Source: Rhizopus arrhizus
Taxonomy: Eukaryota > Mucoromycota > Mucoromycetes > Mucorales > Rhizopodaceae
DNA: 64,000 nt
Direction: 5' to 3'
Assembly (NCBI GenBank): GCA_024220505.1
Contig: JAKZZE010000006.1
Location: forward strand, 1,240,001 to 1,304,000
Numbering within the stretch: the first letter of the stretch is position 1; the number at the start of each line of letters is the position of its first letter. Position numbers and translations under genes: made by a program. The notes under the pieces are model-generated. The model had not been told where the DNA came from. It searched no databases and saw nothing but the letters and a program-made list of their open reading frames with translations. Below are positions 29,748 to 40,561 of this stretch, piece by piece.

Positions 29748-30784
29748 ATGGGGGAATCTAGAACTGAATTATTAGCTTGGTTGAATGACTTACTACAGTT
29801 AAATTATACTAAAGTAGAACAAGCAGGAACAGGTAAAAAGCAAAAAGAAAAAGTAAAGAAATGGTTATTAATAAAGTAAAAGGTGCTGCTTATTGTCAAA
29901 TCATGGACTCTATTTTTGGTAATGTATATAATGTTCACTGGAAATCAAAGTATGAACAGTATGTAATTAGGTGATGTTCATATGGGAAAGGTTAAATTTG
30001 ATACAAAACATGAATATGAATATGTTGCCAATTATAAAGTACTTCAACATACATTTGATAAACACAAGTAAATAAGATATCCTTCACTTGATCATTCTTT
30101 AATAACCAAAATTTTATATAGGATTGATAAAGTAAGTTTCCTTTTACGGTTGACAAGATAAACTTACTTTTTTTTTACAGATCATTCCTGTGGATAAGTT
30201 ATTAAAATGTAAATTTCAAGATAACCTTGAATTTATGCAGTGGATGAAAAGGTATTGGGATCAATCTTTTCCAGGTGGTGAATATGATGCACTGCAACGT
30301 AGAAAAGGAGGTGGATCGACAACAAAAAGCACTGCAGTGAGTCGTACTATGCGTAGTAAACCAACCACTCCATCAGCAGGTAATCAGGATAAAGATCTCT
30401 TTCACTGTCTTATGCTCTCTCTTGTACATAGGAAGAGGCCCAACAACGCGTTCGAATCCTGCTATTGTACCTTCATCTCGATCCAGAGCAGCAGTGTCCT
30501 CCAATACAGATCATGGTATGGTACAGGACTTGGGTCGACAAATCACAGAACTCAAGGTGACAGTGGACGGACTTGAAAAGGAACGTGATTTCTATTTTGG
30601 TAAATTAAGAGAGATTGAAATCTTGGTTCAGGAACAATTAGAAATAGCAAAACAAAATGAACATAGATCAGAAGAAATAGATTGTATTAAAGAAATTCAG
30701 GCCATTCTTTATAGAACAGAAGAGGGATTTGAAGTCCCTCCAGAAGATGATGGTTTATTAGAAGATGACGATGAAACATTTTAA
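29748..30784 (+). CDS. BIM1: EB1-family microtubule plus-end protein (Bim1/Mal3)
   Basis: Several exons. The N-terminal calponin-homology domain reads S-R-T-E-L-L-A-W-L-N-D-L-L, Y-C-Q-I-M-D-S-I-F, then V-A-N-Y-K-V-L-Q and F-M-Q-W-M-K-R-Y-W-D. A Ser/Thr/Arg linker follows (from about 30290), then the EB-homology coiled coil with E-R-D-F-Y-F-G-K-L-R-E-I-E. The acidic tail ends D-D-D-E-T-F: an acidic stretch with a terminal aromatic residue, like the EEY/F tail recognised by CAP-Gly proteins but not identical. EB1 proteins track growing microtubule ends and recruit partners through S-x-I-P motifs. The stop codon overlaps the stop of PSMG2 on the other strand. Confidence 0.93.
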
Positions 30785-31654
30785 TGATACAAGTCTGCAT
30801 TAAATGGAGTTCCAAATAAAAATTCCCAACTTTTAGGTGGTGTCCACTGTTTGAGATCCTTTTGAATTTCCAAGACACTATTTATATAATTCCCAAATTC
30901 AATACTATCTTGTACGTTATCTATTAAAATAAGAATCATTAACATATTCATCACTCACTCTCTCTCTCTCTTTCTCTATTTCTTACCTCCTTCAAGTGCA
31001 AACATAATAAAAAGTGTTGCTTTATCCTGTAATTTTTCATAAACATGTCTTGTTAAACCAGATCCAGGTAAATACAGCCTTTCTTCTGTTTGTTCTAACT
31101 GAGGTACTCCCAATTCAATCGATCTTGTCACATCCTGACCAAGTACTCGAAATGGAACACTATTAATTTGTGAATCAAGTCGACTTGAGGCATCCATACT
31201 TGTCAGCAGTACCACACGATCAAAGTGAGATGCAAACTGAACCAATTCATCCACATAACTCTTTCTTTTTCCTTTGATCGTAGGTGATCTTTGCTGTATA
31301 CAAGTCCACTGACGATCTCGTGATTGATACACTATTCAATTTGTTCATCTTTTGCACCTCTATTTTTTACATCAAACAATTTACCTTCGATAGGTACTGT
31401 TGCACCTAGTTGGCTATCTTCACGTAAACTGGAGACAGGAGTTACAGTATCTGTATCGAGAAAACCAACACGGTCAAGAGAAAAAGTATGAATGAAGAGA
31501 TCAGCTGTTAATTGAGGTACGTTGCCAATAGAAACCATGGGCTATTTAAACACATTAAATACAGTTTTTATATTGTTTTTATATCTACCAAAATGAGTAT
31601 AGAACCCTTTAGTTGATCAGCATTGTAATTAGGGACAGGAACAAATAATGACAT
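30781..31654 (-). CDS. PSMG2: Proteasome assembly chaperone 2 (PAC2/Add66)
   Basis: Starts at the ATG at 31654 (S-L-F-V-P-V-P-N-Y-N), with introns after I-L-I-L, in the middle, and after F-A-L-E-G. The second exon gives M-V-S-I-G-N-V-P-Q-L-T-A-D-L, matching the A-V-S-V-G-N-V-G-Q-L of human PSMG2. Later parts are V-V-L-L-T-S-M-D-A, L-P-G-S-G-L-T-R and A-L-E-G-D-N-V-Q-D, and the end P-P-K-S-W-E-F-L-F-G aligns with the P-S-S-W-R-L-L-F-G of the family. Together with PAC1 it helps assemble the proteasome alpha ring. The last codons read T-T-A on the plus strand at 30781-30783, overlapping the EB1 stop codon. Confidence 0.9.
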
Positions 31655-33142
31655 GTTTGAAAAAAAAAAGAAAGTTGCATTGCGCGTCCCTTTCCCACCT
31701 ACGGCCATACAAGCAGTCACATCAGACAGTCACGGCATACACTACATAGAAAAAGAAATCAAAAAATAGCTCTGATTTTGGCAGATAAATAAGATATAAA
31801 AAGAGTTGATAATTTCTTAATTTGGTATAATTTTTACTCCATTCTTGATTTAATTTAGAGTGTAACACGATTTTTTTTTTTTTTTTTTTTTTTGTAAACA
31901 AACGTGTCAACTCGTTTAAAGTCTTGCTTTTAAACTCAGGTTTTTTTATTTTCTCCTTTCTTCTCCGGTACAAAGGAGAAGAGAGATAACCGCGGAGATG
32001 GTCAAACTGAATCCGATTCTCTCTCTCTAAAATAAGATGGCACGGCTTATGACGTAAATTTATCATTTCTACTCACAGTATTCTTTTTATAATTTCATTA
32101 AAGTAAAACAAGTCAATTTTACAAGTTTTTTTTTTTTATTAAACAAGTTTTCCAGTTCGCTCTCATCCGCTGTGTATCTCTCTCTTTTTATTTTTTTTAT
32201 TTTGTTGGTAAAAATAGAAAGACCGGAAAAACATGACCGAAACTTTATACAAAAAAGGAAAGTTGAATCGCCTGTGAAATAATTATTAAAATTAAAAAAA
32301 AAAAAAATAATTCTTGAACTCCTAAAAAGAGACCAATTTTCCATAATAAAAGATAAAGTTTGTTTCTTGTGTAAATTCTTTATTGAAATAAAAGAATTTA
32401 TAAAGTTGTTTTCTTTTCTTTATTGTTTCTTTTTTAGAAAAGAGGAAAACAAAAAAAAATGAAATGAAAAAATGATTTACGTATTTTTAATTGACAGATT
32501 TTATATTAAAAATCAAAAGGGTGGGCAAAAATAAAAATAAGGGCAAAAAGGAGATCCCTGTAACTCTATGAATTTCCTTTTAAAGATAGACTCGACCCAG
32601 TGAAACATAATTCCATGTGCATCAAAAAAAAAAGGTTTTTCTCACTCTTTATGAAATTAATTTTAATAATTTAAGAGGATAGCTGATTACTTAATACACT
32701 TCACACAAAAAATTAAAAAGTAAGACATACACGAGTTGATTATTTTTTTATTTTATAAAACACATTTAAAATATATAATCTAATAAACATAAAACTATTA
32801 AAAACAACCACCCACAAAAGAGAGAGAGAGAGAGAGTGAGAAAGACAAGACAAGAAAAAGAAAAAAAAAAAAAAAAAAAAAAAAAAACGTGTTTGGAGAG
32901 TATCTCTGGTTGGATAGAATTGTGGCGTGAGCTTTCATATAGAGCGGGAACTCTATTTCCGGAGAAAAGTTTGCAAAAAAAGACCCGTATTTTGTGCTAT
33001 AAAGCTTGCCTAAATTTGACAAGAAGTTGTTGGCTCGAGAGCGGGAATAATAATTAAAAGTATATATAAAAACCACGATTTATTTATTTTCTTTTTTCAT
33101 TTAATTTCATTTTTTTTTTTCATTTTTTTCATATTCATCCTC
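31655..33142. other. Long AT-rich upstream region of the homeobox gene
   Basis: About 1.5 kb with no supportable gene. It contains several poly-A/T tracts (about 31870-31893, 32127-32138, 32860-32887), an AG repeat (about 32819-32838), and short stretches rich in AAAATAAA. A long upstream region fits a regulated transcription-factor gene. Confidence 0.4.
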
Positions 33143-33610
33143 ATGCTATCACTCACTCATATGTTGAATGACGATCAAACAAGACGATATAAAAGACCTT
33201 TGATGTTAAATATTAATAGTTTATTAAATGATGATTGTGAACAAGACAACAATACCAGAACACCTAGTTTATCACCTTCACTTACCTCTTCACCTTCAAG
33301 TGTATCATCTTCTTATTCGAGTTATCCATTTCCAAATCAACAAGAAGATTTTTGGGATAAAGACTATGACGATGAAAGAGTGAAAGCAAAGCGTAGAAGA
33401 GCCAATGGTGAACAACTAGAAGTACTAAATAGGGTCTTCGATCGTACCTTTTTCCCATCGACCCAAGTAAGAGCTGAGCTCGGTCGTCAATTAGGGATGA
33501 GTCCAAGAACAGTACAGATTTGGTTTCAAAATCGTCGTCAAGCCATGAGAACAAAAGAACGACAAAGGTTAATCAAGCTTAGAAATGAATCAAAAGCTAA
33601 ATCTGCATAG
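33143..33610 (+). CDS. Homeodomain transcription factor
   Basis: Single exon, 155 residues. A Ser/Pro-rich N-terminal half precedes a homeodomain at about residues 78-138: K-A-K-R-R-R-A-N-G-E-Q-L at its basic arm, F-F-P-S-T-Q-V-R-A-E-L-G-R-Q-L in helices 1-2, and the recognition helix R-T-V-Q-I-W-F-Q-N-R-R-Q-A-M-R. The residue at homeodomain position 50 is Gln. Such small fungal homeodomain proteins include Pho2/Yox1-like regulators, but I cannot assign an orthologue. A short basic tail follows. The start is the first ATG after a poly-T leader. Confidence 0.88.
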   Translation: MLSLTHMLNDDQTRRYKRPLMLNINSLLNDDCEQDNNTRTPSLSPSLTSSPSSVSSSYSSYPFPNQQEDFWDKDYDDERVKAKRRRANGEQLEVLNRVFDRTFFPSTQVRAELGRQLGMSPRTVQIWFQNRRQAMRTKERQRLIKLRNESKAKSA

Positions 33611-33883
33611 AATAAGCAAAAAAACAAACAAACATTTCATTTAATTATTTATTTTAAAAAAAAGTAAAAAAAAAAAAAAAAAAAATAGAAGCCTGGTTTG
33701 CTCTATTTTTTTTTTTTTTTTTTAACTTTCTTTCTTTGAAATATACTGTGTAAATTTCTTAAAGTTATGTGTTCCCCTTACAAAGTAGGACAAAATAAAA
33801 ACATTCTCCTGTTTGTCACTCTTAAAAAAAATACTTTAAAAAGCAATTCCTTGGTTTCTTTTTTTTTTTTGCTTTAATATTAA
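33611..33883. other. Short intergenic region with poly-A and poly-T tracts
   Basis: 273 nt between the homeobox gene and the coiled-coil gene, with an A run at about 33668-33685 and a T run at about 33706-33723. No gene is visible. Confidence 0.4.
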
Positions 33884-34949
33884 ATGTCTTACAGTAATAG
33901 ATTGGTTAGACAATCTCCTGTTGCACCTAAAAAAGTAGCACCATTTGTAGTAAAAGAAAACAAATCAATTTCAATTTACTTGACCCTGTTCAACCATCTC
34001 CATCCCCTTCTCTTCCTCCTCTTATAAGGTATTGTATTCTTTTATTATAAAACAAGTAATAATCATTTTAAAAGCTCTCAAATCCCTTCTTCTGAGCGTA
34101 AGTTATCCTCTAAACATCTCAATAACCTAAAACTCTCTCTTTTTCAATGATAGCTAGGCAAATATATGAAAATCTATTAAAAGACAAAGATGAAAAAATA
34201 AAAGAATTAAAGGTATCGTTACACATACACAAATACAAGCATTCTTTATTAAAAAAAAAAATTTAGACACAATTGGATGAATTAAATAAGGAACTTTCTC
34301 AAACAAGACATCAGTGTAGATTATTAGAAAATGAAAGAAACCAATTTGAAACATCTGTCATTGGTAAATACTGCTTGCTCTATTTGTATTCATCTGAATT
34401 GTTTTAGAAAAATATGCCAAAGAAAAGGAACAATCGGAGATAGAATTAAGAATATTAAAAGAAATGCATATTGAAAAAGTACAAGACTTGTCTACCAATT
34501 TAAATCATCTGTCTTGTACTATTAATTCATTAAGACGCCAATTACAAGAAAATAATATAAAAGAAGGTAATACATTTAATAGAAATAGGGCTAGTTGCTC
34601 ATCTGAATATGTGAGGGAAAATAGAGATGAGAGAAGATGATATGATTTCGGTCAATCATATTTATAAAAAGGATTCACAATTCATACAAGATGCATATTA
34701 TCAAATAAAGCAAGAAATTTCAAATCAGCAACATCCTCTGTGGTCTAATATTCAAGTAAAGATATCCTTTTCCTTCTCTTTTCATTCTCATCTCTTTTCA
34801 TCTTATAGTCAACAGCAGTAGCTATCAAGAATGAAATTGATATATTTCAAGCATGGAAATCAACCTCATCAATACCAATTCATGAATTGGCCAAATTAGT
34901 ATTAAAAGAGCAAAAATCTAGAAAAACATTGTTTGGGAGAAGAAAATGA
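33884..34949 (+). CDS. Coiled-coil protein of unknown function
   Basis: A multi-exon gene. It starts M-S-Y-S-N-R-L-V-R-Q-S-P-V-A-P-K-K. A Pro/Ser stretch follows (D-P-V-Q-P-S-P-S-P-S), then exons encoding an extended coiled coil: D-K-D-E-K-I-K-E-L-K, L-D-E-L-N-K-E-L-S-Q-T, E-N-E-R-N-Q-F-E, E-K-E-Q-S-E-I-E-L-R-I-L-K-E. A terminal part (I-H-E-L-A-K-L-V-L-K-E-Q-K) ends with F-G-R-R-K and a TGA at 34947-34949. Splice phases agree from 34020 onward, including introns of about 50 nt. Between the start and the Pro/Ser stretch (about 33935-33965) the frame changes without an obvious intron, so the first exon may be wrong or carry an indel. I do not recognise the family; coiled coils of this kind are common in cytoskeletal or spindle proteins. 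Confidence 0.6.
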
Positions 34950-35102
34950 TGATGACGTAAGCACTGCGACTCTCAATTTTTTGCATTTTTTATTTCATAA
35001 AATTCTTTTTTTTTTTTTTTTTTTTTTTTTTTTCTTTTCCTTTTTTCCCTTTTTTTTTTTAATATAAAAAAGAGAATTTCTATTGAATTAATAATAAAAG
35101 AC

Positions 35103-35198
35103 ATGTCAACAACAGAAAATCAAACGTTTAAAAGGTAAAGAAAAAAAAAAAAAGACTTTTAAAAAAAAATATTTTTTGGGTGCGAAAAAAGAAAAAAG

Positions 35199-35229
<31 letters not shown>

Positions 35230-36878
35230 TAAAATGCGCGTAGTTTTAAAAATAAAAATATGTGGCGCGTGCTTAACAACTTGTTTTTCTTATCTACAGT
35301 GCTGCAGATACTTTACCTTCTCCACCTTCACAAAAACAAGTAAGACATTCTTATTATTTTATGGTTCTCACTAACACAACCTAGTTATCGATAACTGGAG
35401 GACGTCCGATGACAAAAGACCAAATGAAATACTGTGCGGCTATCATGAGAAATTTAAAGAAACACAGAGATGCGGCACCTTTTCTGAATCCAGTGGATTA
35501 TATCAAATTAAACGTTCCAGATTACCCACAAGTCATCAAACGACCCATAGACTTGACACTCATTGATCAAAAACTCAATCAGAACGAATACGTCACTGTG
35601 GATGATTTTGTAGCTGATGTTCGATTAGTGTTTAACAATTGCTTTAAATATAATGGACCTGAAGCCATGATCTCTGTCTTGTGTCAAAATGTAGAGTCTG
35701 CATTTGAAAAAGGCTTGAGACAGATGCCGCCCAGTCTAGATGAACTTTCTTCGCCCGTCAGTCAGCAAGCTCCAGAGGACATGATGGATTACACGAGTTA
35801 TGAACGACCCAAACGAGAGATTCATGTACCCTCAAAAGACTATCCAGAGACATTTACCACAGCCTCATCCAAAGTCATGAAATATTGTCTGCAGACTGTG
35901 AAGGAACTAAAAAAGCAAAAATACAAACATCTCTCATTTCCTTTTCTTTATCCAGTGGACCCTGTCGCCTTGAATATACCAGATTATCCTACGATCGTAA
36001 AACATCCGATGGATCTATCGACGATTGAAACTAAACTGAACCGAAATGAGTATGATTCACCCGATGCATTTGCTGCTGATATCAAGCTGATGTTTGATAA
36101 CTGCTACCTTTATAATCCACCTCACTTACCTATCTATGACTTGGCTAAACAGCTCCAAGTGATCTTTGATCAAAAGTGGGCACAAAGGCCTACAGAGGCC
36201 ATCGAAGAGCAACCTGCGAAAAAAAGAAGGATATCAAAAGTGAATCGTGTGAATCAGGATGATGTGACGATTGCAGAATTGGAAAGACATATCGCCACGA
36301 TCTCTCAGCAGATCGAATCCATCAAATCGTCGTCTTCAAAGAAAAGTCCAAAGAAACGCACCACGCGTCCCTCACCCGCCAAAAAGGAAGCAGGGACCAC
36401 ACCCAAGAAGAAGAAGAAGAGAATGACAAAGTACAGGGAAATGTCGAGTGATGAAGAGGACAGCGGATTTACCTTTGAACAAAAGAGACAGTTGAGTGAG
36501 AGTATCAATAATTTAACAGGCGATCAATTGAATGAGGTAGTTGACATCATTCGAAGTTCGATGCCCAACCTGGATAGTGTCGTAAGTCATCTTGTTCATT
36601 TGTATGCATCGTATTAATTCTTTAAAAGGGTGAAGAAGAGATTGAATTGGATATTGATTCTTTGGACATCAACACATTAACTCGGTTAAATAATTATGTA
36701 AAAAGTCGAAACACAGTACAGAAAGGCACTCCTGCGAAAAATCGAAAGGGTGAAGAAGGTAAATGGTTGTTGAATGTAACCCGTCATTAATATACTTTTG
36801 GTCACAGACTCTTCAAGTGAATCAGATAATAATAATAACTCTTCTGAATCTAGTTCTGATGATTCGGATTCAGATTAA
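35103..36878 (+). CDS. BDF1: Double-bromodomain BET protein (Bdf1 type)
   Basis: Begins with short exons (M-S-T-T-E-N-Q-T-F-K, then A-A-D-T-L-P-S-P-P-S) before a large exon holding both bromodomains. BD1: F-L-N-P-V-D-Y-I-K-L-N-V-P-D-Y, V-I-K-R-P-I-D-L-T, and acetyl-lysine Asn in C-F-K-Y-N-G-P. BD2: F-L-Y-P-V-D-P-V-A-L-N-I-P-D-Y, V-K-H-P-M-D-L-S-T and C-Y-L-Y-N-P-P. A basic region (K-K-S-P-K-K-R-T-T) and a C-terminal ET domain follow (M-S-S-D-E-E-D... L-S-E-S-I-N-N-L-T-G-D-Q-L, then E-I-E-L-D-I-D-S-L), ending in a Ser/Asp tail. BET proteins read acetylated histone H4 and support Pol II initiation, with TFIID. The first intron contains a long A tract. It converges on RRB1 with 66 nt between stops. 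Confidence 0.93.
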
Positions 36879-36944
36879 TAATAAATGTTTTGTACATAAC
36901 ATAATAGCTTGTTTTTTTTATTATTATTATTGTTTTTTTCTAAT

Positions 36945-38574
36945 CTAAATACTAATTGTCTTGAAAATGTTCATTCCTGTATTTGCTGTACTAATCACAC
37001 AACCAGGTATTTGCTTATGGAAATGTAATTCCTTGATATCTTCTTGACCTTGATGAACAAATAACAATTGAGGAGGTACTTCTTCATGTGTCGTCATCTG
37101 TCCATCTTGTTCACTATCTGGTTCAACAGAGAGATCCCAAAGTGTCAATTGGTTATCAGCACCCGACACAGCCAGAACAGATTCTTCAGTGGGGTGCCAT
37201 TCGATTGATGTGATTGGTCCGTGATGCCATTTGAAGGTAGCGACGGGTGTACTGGCTGCGTTGGGGCTAAATGTACGAAGATCCCAAACACTAAAGACAC
37301 CGTCATCATGTCCACTGGCCAATAAATACGAAGCCTTCTTATTCCAACTAATCACATTCACATCTGATCCAGAGGCACGAACGCTCACAGCCGAACGTTT
37401 CTTGTTACGTGTATCCCAAATCTTGACAGTTTGATCAGATGAACAGGATGCAAACACACTGTTTTCTGTGGGTGACCACTGAAGATCTTCCACAGAGGAT
37501 CTGTGTTCTCTAAAGGCAACTGAATCTGTTTGTATACCGGATTGACTTAACACTGTTTGATATATCTTGCCACTGTTATCACCTGTCAAAAGTCTATAGA
37601 ACACTTTAGCATCTTTTCTCTTTTCTCTTTCTTTCTCAATTACCGTCCCGCATCAAGACTTGACCAATCCATTGCATAACCTTCATCACGTCCATGTTGA
37701 TGAATGGTACACAGAGGCTTTTGTGACATATTTGAAGATGAGCCAGGGACATCTAAACTTTCTACGGCCTGTGTCAAGTCCCAAATATGAACTTTACCAG
37801 TTTCAGCCCAAGTGGAGGCGATATGTTTGTTTTGAGAATAGGGCATCATTCTTATACGATTGACACAACCTTGGTGTGGAATGGATCTGTGTTCAAGTAC
37901 TGGATCTTCATCCAGAGCATCGGGATCATCTTCATCATCAGAATCTACTTTATGGTTAGCTTAAGCTTAGTGTGTGTCTTTCCATCTACCATCTTGTTGT
38001 GTCTTGTGTAAAGAAGACATCTTCATCACCAACACTTCATTTTCTCGTACACCAGGAAGTGAAGTACCCGCAGCCACATAAGCAGTAGCAGGGAACTACA
38101 AGAAAAATCATTAATCACCCAAACGCATCTCTCTCTCTGCTCCTTACATTCTTTCTTTCATCACCCAATTTATCTTCAATCACATCAAAACTCAAAAAGG
38201 GAAGACGAACATCCAGATTATGAAGCATGACATAAACCGAAGGATCTGCTTCCAACACTTCACCTTCTGCCAGAGGTTGACCAGGTAAATATACCTTTAA
38301 ATCCTCAGGTGTTTCTTCTCCATCTTGCTGCTCATCCACATCCATACCATCTCCTTCTTTCAAAATATGTCAATAATAGATCCTGTCTTTCTTTTTCACA
38401 ACTACCTTCTTCTTCGGCTTCTTCAACTAATTCTTCGTCTTCTTCAATCTCGTCTTCCCAGTTATCTTCAAATTCACCCATCTCATTCTTTTCTTCTAAT
38501 TCACGTCGACTTGTAAAAGAAGTCGCTTTAGACTGTTCTCTTAAATCGGATCGATCGGCTTGACGTTTGGACAT
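36945..38574 (-). CDS. RRB1: Glutamate-rich WD40 ribosome-biogenesis protein (Rrb1/GRWD1)
   Basis: Five or so exons from the ATG at 38574. The N-terminus is highly acidic (W-E-D-E-I-E-E-D-E-E-L-V-E-E). Then the Rrb1 signature region V-Y-L-P-G-Q-P-L and V-Y-V-M-L-H-N-L-D-V-R-L-P-F-L-S-F-D. A middle acidic stretch is split by a 43-nt intron. WD repeats follow: H-I-A-S-T-W-A-E-T-G-K-V-H-I-W-D, L-L-T-G-D-N-S-G-K-I-Y, F-A-S-C-S-S-D-Q-T-V-K-I-W-D, L-L-A-S-G-H-D-D-G-V-F-S-V-W-D and S-G-A-D-N-Q-L-T-L-W-D. In yeast Rrb1 is a dedicated chaperone of ribosomal protein L3 in the nucleolus; GRWD1 is the animal counterpart. The end F-K-T-I-S-I precedes TAG at 36945-36947. Confidence 0.9.
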
Positions 38575-38950
38575 GACTTCAACTGGAGAAGAAGAAAAAA
38601 AAAAGTTAAAAAAAATATTTTTTTTGGTTCAAAAAAAGAAAAGGCAGTCCAAAGCCCTAAAAAAAAAGAAGCAAGCGATTTCTATATTTAGAAGTGCTTC
38701 GTAGTTGCACTTTTTAAAAGCAATGCTATTTGTTGGCCACTGATTCTGTGAAAGGAAGAATTCAAGTGCTAAAAACGTATCGCATTTGTTATCCTTGAAT
38801 GTCATGAATTTAGCAAAAAAAAAAAAAAAAAAAAAACTAAACTTTTACTATAGCTTTTCAGCTACAAGGCAATCATCAAGCACTATATACCTTGTTATAG
38901 AGCACAGCGATACTAAAAAATTTATCAAAATATATTTGATCAAAAGCTTC
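38575..38950. promoter_or_regulatory. Upstream region of RRB1
   Basis: 376 nt with A tracts (38594-38602 and 38815-38837). The side facing 38950 adjoins the F-box pseudogene; no gene is supported here. Confidence 0.35.
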
Positions 38951-39551
38951 CATCAACGTCAGCTAGTGAATAAGCATTTTCATTCAATCTCAATCCCTGC
39001 ACTCTGAAGAAACCTTTCGATAGACACAGAGGATGGCTATCATTGGTTTATCAATTATCCGTGTATTTCAGGACAAGGAACAGGACGGTATGTGAAATAC
39101 ATTTACTTTTGTTTTGGCAGTAACATAGACGACGAGAAGTTAATGAGCATCCTACCTTTGATACCCAACTTGGAAGAACTCGAAATAAAAGATGCAACAA
39201 TCCTAACCGACAAAAGTCTCTTATCCCAACCTGTCGCTCCATCATGAAAAAGCTTCAAAATCTAAAAGAGCAGTGAGAAGAATTAAGGCAAAAGTATTAA
39301 AATCACTGGGTAAATCAGGATATGAATTAAAGATTTCGTCCAAGGTGAATACTTTGGCAGTTTAGTTTAAATCCTAAAGCATAATAAATTAGGTATTGAT
39401 CATCTCACAACACGCATGCCTAATATACAAAAAGGAGCGAGGGTGCCCTTTTGGGCGCTAAAGAGGTATCCTCAATGCCTCTTTGACATGATTACCGGAA
39501 AAAGATGTATGGAAAGATGAGAAAGAGATGGCAGACATCTCTTGTTGAGTT
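38951..39551 (+). pseudogene. Truncated duplicate of the F-box gene
   Basis: Bases here are nearly identical to parts of the F-box gene at 16735-17910 and its 3' flank. The copy starts inside the F-box (C/R-Q-L-V-N-K-H-F-H), so its first about 80 nt are missing. A TGG for Trp is now TGA (near 39004). Two internal deletions remove most of the leucine-rich repeats: one joins T-D-K-S-L directly to sequence matching position about 17613 through a shared TCCCAA, and the other removes the segment before the final helix. The match then continues through the C-terminus (V-Q-G-E-Y-F) and about 190 nt of 3' flank to about 39551. The copy is dead as a protein gene. It was probably made by DNA duplication, since flanking DNA is included. 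Confidence 0.88.
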
Positions 39552-40561
39552 TATAGCTTATATTGATTGTGTCCTCATGTTTTGCTGGATGGAAGCCAAA
39601 GTCGAGGGTTACTTGTTGTCTTCATTATGTGAATGACACAAAGCCTTTTCTTTTTTTTTTTCTTCTTCTACCAAACCCAATTCAAATCAACTGTTTGATG
39701 TCATCTTTTGTTTTTATACAACTTTAACTTTTTTGTCAAATCCTTTTCCTTATCTTTGCTTATGTGAGGTACTATTTATCCTTCTTCTTCAAACGTATTC
39801 GATACTTTGTGTTGACAGTAATCTCAAAGAGTTCAAAAGAAGAAGAAGAATGAATATAGCCACAAGAGTATTAAAACGAAAAGTCAAATTTACTGTTAAA
39901 AAGCAATACTTCACATAGGTCTTCTACAGTAATCACCCAGAGGATGTTCTACAAACATGCATCGGTTTGTTTATGGCTTTAGAGGTGGCGTTCATTATAG
40001 ACAAAGCCTTGACAGTAGTGACATAGCTGAATATTAGGAAAAGAACGTAGGTATGATGAATGAGAACTGGAGCTCAAGAAAGATCATGATGAAAGCTGTA
40101 ATTTATCAGCAAGCAGTCCTCTTGGAGCATCCATGCGTCAATATCCGATTTTAATGAATCAACAGGATCTGTAAATGGCTTATTTGATTCATTTCCTAGC
40201 TCGAATAATTGGCTGTGATCTAATCGTGATGCTGTCCAGTTAAAGCCTCTTTGATATTAGGATTTAAATAGTACATCATCAATGAATCGAATGATATTTA
40301 TCAGCTTATCCTATTTTACTTTTGGAGATGGATCAATACAAAAGCAAAAGTGTATAGTATTAATCCTTTCGACAGACATGATCAAGTAATAGTGCTAATA
40401 GATAAAAGGACCATTATTTTTTAATTGAAAAAAAAAGTCATTCTCGTATTTATGCATACAGTCATCATTCCCTTCATCCCCCGCCATGTGACTCCAAAAT
40501 AGTGTGTACTCTTTTTTTTTTCGACTTTTTTTTTTCCTTTTTTTTTTTTTTAATAAATAAA
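39552..40561. other. Gene-poor region after the F-box pseudogene
   Basis: About 1 kb with short frames only. One plus-strand frame at 39733-39918 ends in a basic stretch (R-V-L-K-R-K-V-K-F-T-V-K-K) and another patch near 39960-40060 has coding-like composition, but neither is recognisable. A long pyrimidine tract (40511-40550) leads into the DnaJ gene. Confidence 0.3.
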
